DNA from: Sandaracinobacter neustonicus
GTDB taxonomy: Bacteria > Pseudomonadota > Alphaproteobacteria > Sphingomonadales > Sphingomonadaceae
Assembly: GCF_006385875.1 (NCBI RefSeq)
Contig: NZ_VFSU01000017.1
Location: 101,531-165,530 of the forward strand
Direction: 5' to 3'
Length of the DNA: 64,000 nt
Shown: piece after piece, positions 56,647 to 64,000 of the stretch
Numbering within the stretch: the first letter of the stretch is position 1
Layout: each line of letters starts with the position of its first letter
Notes under the pieces: model-generated
Databases searched by the model: none
What the model saw: the letters and a program-made list of their open reading frames with translations, nothing else
What the model was told of the DNA's origin: nothing
Position numbers and translations under genes: made by a program

Positions 56647-57849
56647 CTATGGCTGCGTGCCGTCCGCTTGAACGCCCGCCCGGCGTTGCAGCAGACGCAC
56701 GGCCGGAATGGTGAGCATGGTGCTGCCCACCGCCATCAGCAGTAAGGCGGTGAAGGCGGCGCTGGAGATGATCTGCCGATCCAGCAGCACCTGCGCGAAG
56801 ATGATCATGATGAGCGCCTTCGTCTGCAGCAGCCAGCCGATGAAGCTGGCTTCCCCGCGCGCCCAGCCGAGAATACGCCCGGCCAGATGAACCCCGGCGA
56901 GCTTGCCCGCGACGGACGCAAACAGCAGCAGCGCGGCCGCACCGATCACGGCGACGCCGCCCATTTCCCAGCTGGTGCGCAGCCCGGTGGAGAGGAAGAA
57001 AACCGGCATCAGCGCGAACAGGATGGTGGCGCGGAACTGCTCCATCCGCCTGCTGTCGAACCAGTGACCATCCAGCGCCGCGCCCGCGAGGAAGGCGCCG
57101 ACCATATAGTGCAGCCCCGACCAATCCGCCGCGAGGGCGATGGCGATCAGCCAGATCAGCGCGACATGCCAGCGATCTGCCTGCGGGATGCGGGCGACGA
57201 GGCGCCGGATGGCGAAGGCAGCCAGAGCGAAGCAAATGAGGAAGGCCAGTTGCCGGGCCATGCGTTCGGTGTCGACGAGGATGATGGCGAGCACACCCCA
57301 GATGGCGATGTCATCGAGGCTGGCGTAGCGCAGGATGCGTTGGCCAAGCGGCTGGCGCAGAATTTCCAGTTTTTCCATGAACAGGATGAGGATGGGGAGC
57401 GCGGTGACGGCGGCCGCCATGGCGATTCCGGCGACGGCCTGAAGCGGCGTTCCCTCCGCCCCGATCCAGCCTTCGCTGCGCAGCAAAAACGCAGCCGCCG
57501 CCATACCGAACAACAGCGGCACCAGCAAGGCGCAGGCGGCGGTGATCCCGGTTTCGCGGCGATTCAGCCATGCTGCCTTCAGATCCAGTTCCAGCCCGGC
57601 GGTGAACACGAATATCATCACCCCCCACCATGCGATGCCGTTCAGCGCGGCGATAACCTGCGGGTTGAACAGGGCGGCATGCGCTTCCGGAAAGGCGACG
57701 CCTGCGACGCCGGGGCCGAGCAGTACGCCGCAGAGGATCTGAACCACCACCAGCGGGGCGAAACTGTCTGTGCGGAACAGCCGCCAGACAAGCCATGGCA
57801 GGCTGAAGATGATCAGCATCGCGGCGAGGAACAGCTCGGTCGTCGTCAT
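56647..57849 (-). CDS. cation/proton antiporter (CPA2 family)
   Basis: A 400-residue inner-membrane protein with about 12 hydrophobic segments, of the sodium/proton exchanger (CPA2, KefB/KefC-like) type. FVFTAGLELDLKAAWLNRRE includes the usual transport Asp region, and AWWGVMIFVFTAGLE precedes it. There is no RCK/TrkA domain. The ATG at 57849 avoids overlap with the deacetylase gene; the ATG at 57879 is an alternative. Confidence 0.85.
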   Translation of the reverse strand: MTTTELFLAAMLIIFSLPWLVWRLFRTDSFAPLVVVQILCGVLLGPGVAGVAFPEAHAALFNPQVIAALNGIAWWGVMIFVFTAGLELDLKAAWLNRRETGITAACALLVPLLFGMAAAAFLLRSEGWIGAEGTPLQAVAGIAMAAAVTALPILILFMEKLEILRQPLGQRILRYASLDDIAIWGVLAIILVDTERMARQLAFLICFALAAFAIRRLVARIPQADRWHVALIWLIAIALAADWSGLHYMVGAFLAGAALDGHWFDSRRMEQFRATILFALMPVFFLSTGLRTSWEMGGVAVIGAAALLLFASVAGKLAGVHLAGRILGWARGEASFIGWLLQTKALIMIIFAQVLLDRQIISSAAFTALLLMAVGSTMLTIPAVRLLQRRAGVQADGTQP

Positions 57850-57863
57850 GTCGGCGCGAGTGC

Positions 57864-58757
57864 TCAGCGGGCCGGGCAATTATTGTCAAGCGCGAACGGG
57901 GGCTCGGCATCGCGCTCGCCTGTCCGGGTAAACAGGGAGGCGCTGGCGAAGGGCAGCCGGGGGTCGGCCGAGGCGGCGTTGGCGGGATCGGCCAGTGCTT
58001 CGCTGAGGCTGGTGTTGGTGAAGCCTTCCGCGCGCAGCATCTCCAGCGCCTGCGGCAGCATGTGCGCGGTGAAGGCGCTGCTGTGCAGCAGCAGCACATA
58101 GGGGATGTCGCGGCCATAATGCGTTTTTGCTGCGGCGCGTGCGCGGGCGGCTGAGTCCTTCAGTTGGGCGAGGAAGGCAGCCTCCAACCGGGCCAGCGCG
58201 GGGGTGTCGCCTGCGGCGCGGCAGCGGACCCATGCCTGATTATAGGCCCAGTCCGGCGCGCCGAAATCGTCTGGCGCGACGGCATAGCCTTGCTCGGCGA
58301 GGATGGTGCGGGCTGCGTCGCGGAGCGCCGTGTCCCGCGCGGTATCGAGATAGGGGAAGCGGAACACTTTGGGCGCGCCCGCCGGGATGAAGGCTTCGTT
58401 GCGCAGCAGTTCGTCGCGGAAGCGCGCGGCGTCCAGCGTGTCCAGCGCCTGATGCGACCAGCCGTGGTTGCGCAGCTCATAGCCTGCCGCTGTCCAGTCT
58501 TTCAGGATCTGCGCCAGTGCCGGATCGCGGGCGGCGGACGCGCCATTGATGAAGCCATAGGCGTGGCGGATATGCGCCGCCTTCAGCGCGGCGAGCAGGC
58601 GGTTGCTAACGGTTTCGGGCGTTTCGCCGACGGGCCATGGGCCGTGACTGGGCAGATCATCGAAGGTGAGGACGAACTGCGGCTGTGACTTTGCTGCAAG
58701 CGACGGGCTGCACAAAAAGCTGAGCAGCAGGGCCATGCAGAGTGCGATGCGGCGCAT
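57864..58757 (-). CDS. exported polysaccharide deacetylase
   Basis: A 297-residue NodB-homology (CE4-type) deacetylase. The signal peptide ends FLCSPSLAA. FVLTFDDLPSHG holds the metal Asp pair, and ELRNHGWSHQALD the metal His residues. It removes acetyl groups from polysaccharide such as xylan or peptidoglycan. The start at 58757 has the GGGGGG ribosome site. It is divergent from the GH43 gene across the 94-bp gap that carries the LacI-like operator. Confidence 0.85.
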   Translation of the reverse strand: MRRIALCMALLLSFLCSPSLAAKSQPQFVLTFDDLPSHGPWPVGETPETVSNRLLAALKAAHIRHAYGFINGASAARDPALAQILKDWTAAGYELRNHGWSHQALDTLDAARFRDELLRNEAFIPAGAPKVFRFPYLDTARDTALRDAARTILAEQGYAVAPDDFGAPDWAYNQAWVRCRAAGDTPALARLEAAFLAQLKDSAARARAAAKTHYGRDIPYVLLLHSSAFTAHMLPQALEMLRAEGFTNTSLSEALADPANAASADPRLPFASASLFTRTGERDAEPPFALDNNCPAR

Positions 58758-58802
58758 CCATTCCCCCCAAAAAGCTGTTGCGCGACGTTGGTCGTCGCTG
58801 CA

Positions 58803-58816
58803 AGATAGCGCTAACA
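58803..58816. promoter_or_regulatory. LacI-type operator between deacetylase and GH43 genes
   Basis: AGATAGCGCTAACA has the palindromic core TAGCGCTA typical of LacI-family operators. It is 36 bp before the GH43 start and 46 bp from the deacetylase start, so it can control both. It matches the operator before the TonB receptor. Confidence 0.6.
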
Positions 58817-58851
58817 TCCGAAACATCGCGTATTCGGGGGAGGAGTGCAAC

Positions 58852-60540
58852 ATGGATTTCAGGCGACTGCTGATGGCAGCCGCGGGCGTGTGCGCCCTCT
58901 GGTCGGCCGCGCCGTCTGTGGCGGCGGACGCGAACTTCCGCTGGTTCCACTACAAGGGATCGGACCCGGTGGACGCCGTGGCGAAGCCGGGCGCGGGCGA
59001 GTTCCGCAACCCGGTGCTGGCGGGCTTCTATCCCGATCCCTCCATCGTGCGGGTGGGGCCGGATTATTATCTGGTGAACTCCAGCTTCAGCTGGTTCCCC
59101 GGCGTGCCGGTGTGGCACAGCCGCGATCTGGTGAGCTGGCGGCAGATCGGCAACGCCATTGATCGGCCGGGGATGGTGGATTTCAAGGGCAAGGAGCTGT
59201 CGCAAGGGCTGTTCGCGCCCACCATCAGCTGGCACGATGGCATTTTCTATATCGCCAACACCTGCTTTGCCTGCGGCGGTAATTATATCGTCACCGCGAC
59301 GAATCCGGCCGGGCCGTGGAGCCAGCCGCACTGGTTCCCCGAACTGGGCTGGGGCATCGACCCGTCTTTGTTCTTCGATGAGGATGGCTCGGCCTGGCTG
59401 CTGAACAATGATGTGCCGCCGGGTGGGGAAACCTATCCGGGGCATCGGGCGGTGTTTCTGCAGCGGCTGGACTTGCCGAGCATGAAGCTGGTGGGGCCGC
59501 GCCGCATGATCCTGAACGGCGGCGTGAAGATCGAGGAGAAGCCGGAATATGTGGAGGGGCCGCACATCTTCCGCAAAGACGGCTTCTATTATCTGACGGT
59601 CGCCGAGGGCGGCACGGGCGAGAAGCATGCGCAGGTGGTGCTGCGCGCCCGCGAACTGGAGGGGCCGTATGAACCCTTCGCGGGCAATCCGATCCTGACG
59701 CAGCGCGGGATGGACCCGAAGCGGCCGTTCCCGGTCAGTTCGGCCGGCCACGCCGATCTGGTGCAGACGCAGGCTGGTGACTGGTGGGCGGTGTTTCTGG
59801 CGACCCGGCCCTATCGCGACGACATCTACAACACGGGCCGCGAAACCTTCCTGTTGCCGGTGCAATGGACGGCGGACGGCTGGCCGACGATCCTGAAGCC
59901 GGACGTGCCGATCCCGCATGTGGTGAAGCGCCCGTCGCTGCCGCGCGATCCCGCGCCGCCGCTGCCCACCAGCGGCCCGTTCGAGGTGCGCGACGAGTTC
60001 GACGGCAGTGCGCCGGGCCTGCACTGGATGACGATGCGCGGCCCGGCCGATGGCTGGATGAAGCTGGGCGGCGGCACGTTGACGCTGACCCCGCGCGCCG
60101 AGGGGCTGGGCGATCTTGCCAGCCCCAGCTTCGTGGCGCGGCGGCAGCAGCATATGAATATGGAGGCTTCCACCCTGCTGTCGTTCAAGCCCGGCGCGGG
60201 CGAGGCGGCGGGGCTGGGGATCATCCAGCGCGACGAATATTGGTTTGCGCTGCTGCTGGCCGATGCAGGCGGCGGCAAGCGGGAGGTCCGGCTGCTGCTG
60301 CGCGATGGGGCGGCGACGCCTGCGGCGGGCAAACTGCTGGCGCGTGCCCCGGTGCCCGATGGCGATATCCGGCTGCGGATCGTGGCGGAGGGCGAGCGGT
60401 ATCGCTTTGACTGGGCGCCTGCGCGTGGCGAGTGGCGGACGCTGCTGGCCGACACGGACGGCACGGTGCTGAGCACATGGCGCGCGCAGGGCTTCGTGGG
60501 GGCGATGGTGGGGCCTTATGCCGTGAAGGTGGTGCCATGA
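58852..60540 (+). CDS. exported glycoside hydrolase family 43 protein
   Basis: A 562-residue secreted GH43 enzyme (beta-xylosidase/alpha-L-arabinofuranosidase type). The signal peptide ends SVAADA. The five-bladed propeller domain holds the catalytic Asp in NPVLAGFYPDPSIVRVG, with IDPSLFFDEDGSAWL and EGPHIFRKDGFYYLTVAEGG for the other acids. The C-terminal 200 residues are a beta-sandwich (GH43_C2-type). GGGGGAGGAG precedes the ATG. Its stop overlaps the GH9 start (ATGA). Confidence 0.92.
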   Translation: MDFRRLLMAAAGVCALWSAAPSVAADANFRWFHYKGSDPVDAVAKPGAGEFRNPVLAGFYPDPSIVRVGPDYYLVNSSFSWFPGVPVWHSRDLVSWRQIGNAIDRPGMVDFKGKELSQGLFAPTISWHDGIFYIANTCFACGGNYIVTATNPAGPWSQPHWFPELGWGIDPSLFFDEDGSAWLLNNDVPPGGETYPGHRAVFLQRLDLPSMKLVGPRRMILNGGVKIEEKPEYVEGPHIFRKDGFYYLTVAEGGTGEKHAQVVLRARELEGPYEPFAGNPILTQRGMDPKRPFPVSSAGHADLVQTQAGDWWAVFLATRPYRDDIYNTGRETFLLPVQWTADGWPTILKPDVPIPHVVKRPSLPRDPAPPLPTSGPFEVRDEFDGSAPGLHWMTMRGPADGWMKLGGGTLTLTPRAEGLGDLASPSFVARRQQHMNMEASTLLSFKPGAGEAAGLGIIQRDEYWFALLLADAGGGKREVRLLLRDGAATPAAGKLLARAPVPDGDIRLRIVAEGERYRFDWAPARGEWRTLLADTDGTVLSTWRAQGFVGAMVGPYAVKVVP

Positions 60541-62330
60541 GGGCGGCGCTGATCGCGCTGCTGCTGGCGGCTCCGGCGGCGGCGGAAGTCTCCATCGATC
60601 TGAACCAGACCGGGTTCGAGCCGGGGGAGCCGCGCATGGCGTTGCTGCGCGGCGCGGGTGACGCGCCGCTGGCGTGGGAGCTGATCGACGAAGCGGGGCA
60701 GGTGCGGTTGTCTGGCAAAAGCCTGCCGTTGGGCGCGGATGCGGCGGCGGGGCAGCGCTTGCAGCGGATCGAGTTCGGCGGCGCGGTGCCGGACGGGCGC
60801 TATCGGCTGCGGGCGGGCGGGGCGAGCAGCCCGGCCTTTGCCATCGCGCCGGGGCTGAATGGGCCGCTGGCGCGCGATGCCTTGCGCTATTTCTATCACA
60901 ACCGTTCCGCCGAGCCGATTGAAGCGCGTTTTGCCGGGGGTGAGCGCTGGGCGCGACCCGCCGGGCATCCGCGCGAACTGGTGGGTTGCTTCGCCGGAAC
61001 GGACGGGCGCGGCAACAAATGGCCGGGCTGCAACTGGACTCTGGACGCCACAGGCGGCTGGTATGACGCGGGCGACCACGGGAAATATGTGGTGAACGGC
61101 GGCATCAGCCTGTGGACGTTGCTGAACCTGCACGAACTGCTGCCCGCCGCCTTTGCCGATGGCTCCATTCCGATTCCCGAGGCCGGGAATGGGGTGAATG
61201 ATCTGCTGGACGAAGCCCGCGTGCAGATGGAGTGGATGCTGCGCATGCAGGTGCCGGACGGCAAGCGCATGCAGCTGCCTGTGAACCAGCGCGATGGCAC
61301 CAAGCCGCTGAAGTTCGAGATGGTCGATGCGGGCGGCATGGCGCATCACAAGCTGGCCGATGAGCGTTGGACGAAGCTGCCGCTGCGGCCGGATCAGGAT
61401 CGGGAGAAGCGCTTTCTCTATCCGCCCTCCACGGCGGCGACGCTGAATCTGGCGGCGACGGCAGCGCAGTGCGCGCGGGTGTGGAAAGACATCGATCCGG
61501 CCTTCAGCGCCCGTTGCCTGAGCGCGGCCGAACGGGCGTGGGACGCCGCCCGCCGCAACCCGGCCATTTACGCGATGTGGGATTTCCCCGGCAGCGGCGG
61601 CTATGACGACGATGATGTGTCGGACGAATTCTACTGGGCGGCGGCCGAGCTGTTCACCACGACCGGCGCGGCGCGCTATCGGCAGGCGCTGCTGCATTCG
61701 CCGCATGTCGCGCGCATCACCGAAGCGCCGGGCTGGCCGGACACCGCGCCGCTGGGCACGATGACGCTGGCGTTGATCCCGAACGGGCTGGATGCAGCGC
61801 AGACGGGCCGGATGCGAGCGGCAATCGTGCAGGCAGCGGACCGTTTCGCCGCCGAGCGCGCGTCCAACGGCTATGCAGTTCCGTTCAAGGGCACGCGTTA
61901 CAGCTGGGGCTCCAACGCGGTGCTGCTGAACCGGGCGCTGCTGATGGGGGCAGCGAACCGGATCGACGGAGACCCGCGGCGTCTGGCCCCCATGCGCGAC
62001 GTGCTGGATTATCTGCTGGGCCGCAACCCGATGGGAACCTCCTATGTCAGCGGTTATGGTGAGCGGGCGATGCGCAACCCGCACCACCGCTTTTGGGCGC
62101 ACAGCCTCGATCCGGCCTTTCCGCCGCCGCCGCCCGGCGTGCTCTCCGGCGGGCCGAACAACCGGGCGATGTCGGACGATGTGGCGAAGCCGATGCAGGG
62201 CCATTGCGCCGCGCAGACCTGCTGGGCCGATGATGCGCAGGCCTTCACCCTGAACGAAGTGACGATCAACTGGAACGCGCCGCTCGTCTGGGTGTCGGCC
62301 TATGTCGACACGGCGGGCCGGAGGCCATAG
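60537..62330 (+). CDS. exported glycoside hydrolase family 9 protein
   Basis: A 597-residue secreted GH9 enzyme (endoglucanase/cellobiosidase type). The signal peptide ends AAPAAAE. An Ig-like CelD_N domain (residues about 20-100) precedes the (alpha/alpha)6 barrel. GGWYDAGDHGKYVVNGG has the catalytic Asp pair, and NEVTINWNAPLVWV the proton-donor Glu. It acts on beta-1,4-glucan or related glucans. It is coupled to GH43 by ATGA overlap and followed by lacI after 10 bp. Confidence 0.92.
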   Translation: MRAALIALLLAAPAAAEVSIDLNQTGFEPGEPRMALLRGAGDAPLAWELIDEAGQVRLSGKSLPLGADAAAGQRLQRIEFGGAVPDGRYRLRAGGASSPAFAIAPGLNGPLARDALRYFYHNRSAEPIEARFAGGERWARPAGHPRELVGCFAGTDGRGNKWPGCNWTLDATGGWYDAGDHGKYVVNGGISLWTLLNLHELLPAAFADGSIPIPEAGNGVNDLLDEARVQMEWMLRMQVPDGKRMQLPVNQRDGTKPLKFEMVDAGGMAHHKLADERWTKLPLRPDQDREKRFLYPPSTAATLNLAATAAQCARVWKDIDPAFSARCLSAAERAWDAARRNPAIYAMWDFPGSGGYDDDDVSDEFYWAAAELFTTTGAARYRQALLHSPHVARITEAPGWPDTAPLGTMTLALIPNGLDAAQTGRMRAAIVQAADRFAAERASNGYAVPFKGTRYSWGSNAVLLNRALLMGAANRIDGDPRRLAPMRDVLDYLLGRNPMGTSYVSGYGERAMRNPHHRFWAHSLDPAFPPPPPGVLSGGPNNRAMSDDVAKPMQGHCAAQTCWADDAQAFTLNEVTINWNAPLVWVSAYVDTAGRRP

Positions 62331-62340
62331 GGTTGCAACG

Positions 62341-63384
62341 ATGAGCCGACCCACCCGCCGCAAATCCGGAAGCGCCACCATTCAGGACGTCGCACGTGAG
62401 GCGGGCGTTTCGGCGATGACGGTGTCCCGCGTGGTGAACGGCGGATCGCAGGTGCGGGCGGAAACCCGCGACGCCGTGCTGGAGGCGATCGACAAGCTGA
62501 GCTACCAGCCGAACAGCGCGGCGCGCACGCTGGCGGCCGGCCGCGCGGCGCAGATCGGCCTGCTCTATTCCAACCCCTCGGCCTCCTATCTCAGCCAGTT
62601 TCTGATCGGTGCGCTGGAGGGCGCGCGGTTGAGCGGGGGGCATCTGCTGCTGCAACCCTGCAACGATTCCAGCCCGACAGCGCAGGCGGACGCGGCGCGG
62701 CATTTCGTGGGGCCGGATATTCAGGGCGTGATCCTGCCGCCGCCGCTGTCGGAATCCGAAGCGGTGAAGGCTGAATTGAAGGCGGCGGGCGTGCCATGGG
62801 TGGCGATCGCGCTGGGGCGGATGGAGCCGGGCGCGCTGAACGTGCGGATCGACGATCATGGCGCGGCGCTGGCGATGACGCGGCACCTGCTGCAACTGGG
62901 GCACCGGCGGATCGGCTTCATCAAGGGCCACCCGAACCAGATCGCCAGCGCCGAACGCTATCGCGGCTTTGCCGATGCGCTGGCGGAAGCCGGGCTGGAG
63001 GTGAAATCCATGGCGGTGGAGCAGGGCTATTTCACCTACTCCTCCGGGCTGGACGCGGCTGAGCGGCTGCTGGCGGGGCCGGACCGGCCCACCGCCATCT
63101 TCGCCAGCAACGATGACATGGCCGCCGCCGCCGTGGGGGTGGCGCATCGGCTGGGGCTGCACATTCCGGACGATCTCAGCATCGTCGGCTTCGATGACAC
63201 CCAGCTGGCCACCAACATCTGGCCGGAGCTGACAACCATCCGCCAGCCCATTGCCGAGATGGCGCGATCCGCCGTCGCCCTGTTGCAGGAGCGGCTGCGC
63301 GGCGACGGCATGCCCGATGAACCGGAGCGGGTGCTGCCCTATCAGCTGGTGGTGCGCGGATCGAGCGGGCCGCCGCCCGCCTGA
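62341..63384 (+). CDS. LacI family transcriptional regulator
   Basis: A 347-residue LacI-family repressor. The helix-turn-helix is TIQDVAREAGVSAMTVSRVV (residues about 13-32), followed by a hinge helix (SYQPNSAARTLA). A periplasmic-binding-protein-like ligand domain has IFASNDDMAAAAVGVAHRLG and VGFDDTQLATNIWPELTTI. It probably senses the oligosaccharide released by GH43/GH9 and binds the operators at 51876 and 58803. It is in the same transcription unit as the two hydrolases. Confidence 0.93.
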   Translation: MSRPTRRKSGSATIQDVAREAGVSAMTVSRVVNGGSQVRAETRDAVLEAIDKLSYQPNSAARTLAAGRAAQIGLLYSNPSASYLSQFLIGALEGARLSGGHLLLQPCNDSSPTAQADAARHFVGPDIQGVILPPPLSESEAVKAELKAAGVPWVAIALGRMEPGALNVRIDDHGAALAMTRHLLQLGHRRIGFIKGHPNQIASAERYRGFADALAEAGLEVKSMAVEQGYFTYSSGLDAAERLLAGPDRPTAIFASNDDMAAAAVGVAHRLGLHIPDDLSIVGFDDTQLATNIWPELTTIRQPIAEMARSAVALLQERLRGDGMPDEPERVLPYQLVVRGSSGPPPA

Positions 63385-63399
63385 CGCGGGGGGTTTCCC

Positions 63400-64000
63400 C
63401 TTTCAATTACCCACAAGTGGTCGCGAGCGTGATTCCGTTGGCCGCATGAGCATTGCCCGTCTGGAATCAAGCATGATTCATTCCCTGGCACCTGAATCGG
63501 TTGGCGGGGTGCAACGTGGAGACGTCCGTTTTCGATGCGGCAGGATGGGCTGACGGGGAAGTCGATCCCGCCGCCTTTCGTGATAAGCGACTGGGCGAAC
63601 GGCTTCGAACGATGCTTAAGCAGATGGCAGGAGCGATTGGCGCACCGATACCGATGGCGTGTCAAGACTGGGCCAATACAAAGGCGGCCTACCGTTTTTT
63701 GTCTAATGGCTCGGTGAACGAGGGAGACATACTTGCCGGGCATTTTCAGGCGACACGGACACGCGCGGCGGCGCTTGAGGGGTTCATCCTGGTTTTACAG
63801 GACACCACCGAATTCTCCTATCAAAGGCGCAATCCTGAAACGATTGGCGCCATCGGGCTTGCGCCGAGCCGGCGTGATGAGAATGGTCGGCTTCGGCTTC
63901 ATACGGTCTGCGGCCTGCTCATGCACTCCAGCCTTGCGATCACGACTGAGGGATTGCCACTGGGTCTGACAGCGGCGAAATTCTGGACCCGCACCAAGTT
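63400..64000 (+). mobile_element. IS4-family insertion sequence, 5' part
   Basis: An insertion element begins after lacI and continues past the window end. The left boundary is not certain. TTACCCACAAGT near 63409-63420 resembles the TTATACACAAGT end of IS50/Tn5 and may belong to the terminal repeat. The transposase gene starts at 63516. Confidence 0.5.
63516..64000 (+). CDS. IS4-family (Tn5-like) transposase, N-terminal part
   Basis: The frame is open to the last base, so only the N-terminal 161 residues are visible. The region METSVFDAAGWADGE through QDWANTKAAYRFLSN matches the Tn5-type N-terminal DNA-binding domain, and LVLQDTTEFSY holds the first catalytic Asp of the DDE core. The GTG at 63516 is the most likely start. 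Confidence 0.8.
   Translation, partial: METSVFDAAGWADGEVDPAAFRDKRLGERLRTMLKQMAGAIGAPIPMACQDWANTKAAYRFLSNGSVNEGDILAGHFQATRTRAAALEGFILVLQDTTEFSYQRRNPETIGAIGLAPSRRDENGRLRLHTVCGLLMHSSLAITTEGLPLGLTAAKFWTRTK

Overview
The window is high-GC DNA from an alphaproteobacterium, most likely a sphingomonad (order Sphingomonadales). The evidence is the truB-rpsO-pnp order, four outer-membrane TonB-dependent receptors, an ScfR-type regulator divergent from a long isocitrate lyase, a tryptophan-halogenase-like gene beside a TonB receptor, and sphingomonad-style intergenic repeats. Almost all of it is protein-coding on both strands. There is one tRNA, no rRNA and no CRISPR array.

Positions 1-19200 are mainly metabolic. 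They hold the end of dapE, a short-chain dehydrogenase, an alaC-like aminotransferase, class I PHA synthase phaC coupled to a TonB receptor, a serine beta-lactamase-like lipoprotein, infA, isocitrate lyase aceA with its divergent ScfR regulator, the formaldehyde enzyme frmA coupled to an S9 peptidase, and a P-II cation ATPase behind an FNR/FixK-like box. Positions 19200-26520 are a minus-strand information-processing block, polA, an MliC/YbaY-like lipoprotein, truB, rpsO and pnp. Positions 26590-33155 hold an AMP-dependent acyl-CoA ligase with a small coupled partner, a TPR-sulfotransferase and a TonB receptor.

Positions 33749-40655 are a complete haem acquisition locus. An operon of hmuS, hmuT, hmuU, hmuV and a ChaN-like gene, overlapping by ATGA at three of its junctions, faces a haem-type TonB receptor across a promoter with two Fur-like dyads. 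Positions 40725-47440 carry a VOC protein and a CMD-family protein, S-formylglutathione hydrolase, an acyl-CoA dehydrogenase, a thiolase, a small AT-richer membrane protein and an alpha/beta hydrolase. A tyrosine-integrase tail lies next to tRNA-Gly(CCC). An alcohol dehydrogenase and an 854-residue membrane-anchored coiled-coil protein follow.

Positions 51700-63400 form a plant-polysaccharide utilisation locus. It has a 1002-residue TonB receptor, a flavin-dependent halogenase-like protein, an antiporter, a polysaccharide deacetylase, a GH43, a GH9 and a LacI regulator. Two LacI-like operators, one before the TonB receptor and one between the deacetylase and GH43, suggest that the LacI protein controls the whole locus. 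An IS4-family element starts after lacI and runs off the window.

Four intergenic regions (near 18.7, 33.2, 41.9 and 44.3 kb) are built from the same set of hairpin modules in different orders and orientations. These, the regulatory dyads and the uncharacterised coiled-coil protein are the parts that ordinary annotation explains least.
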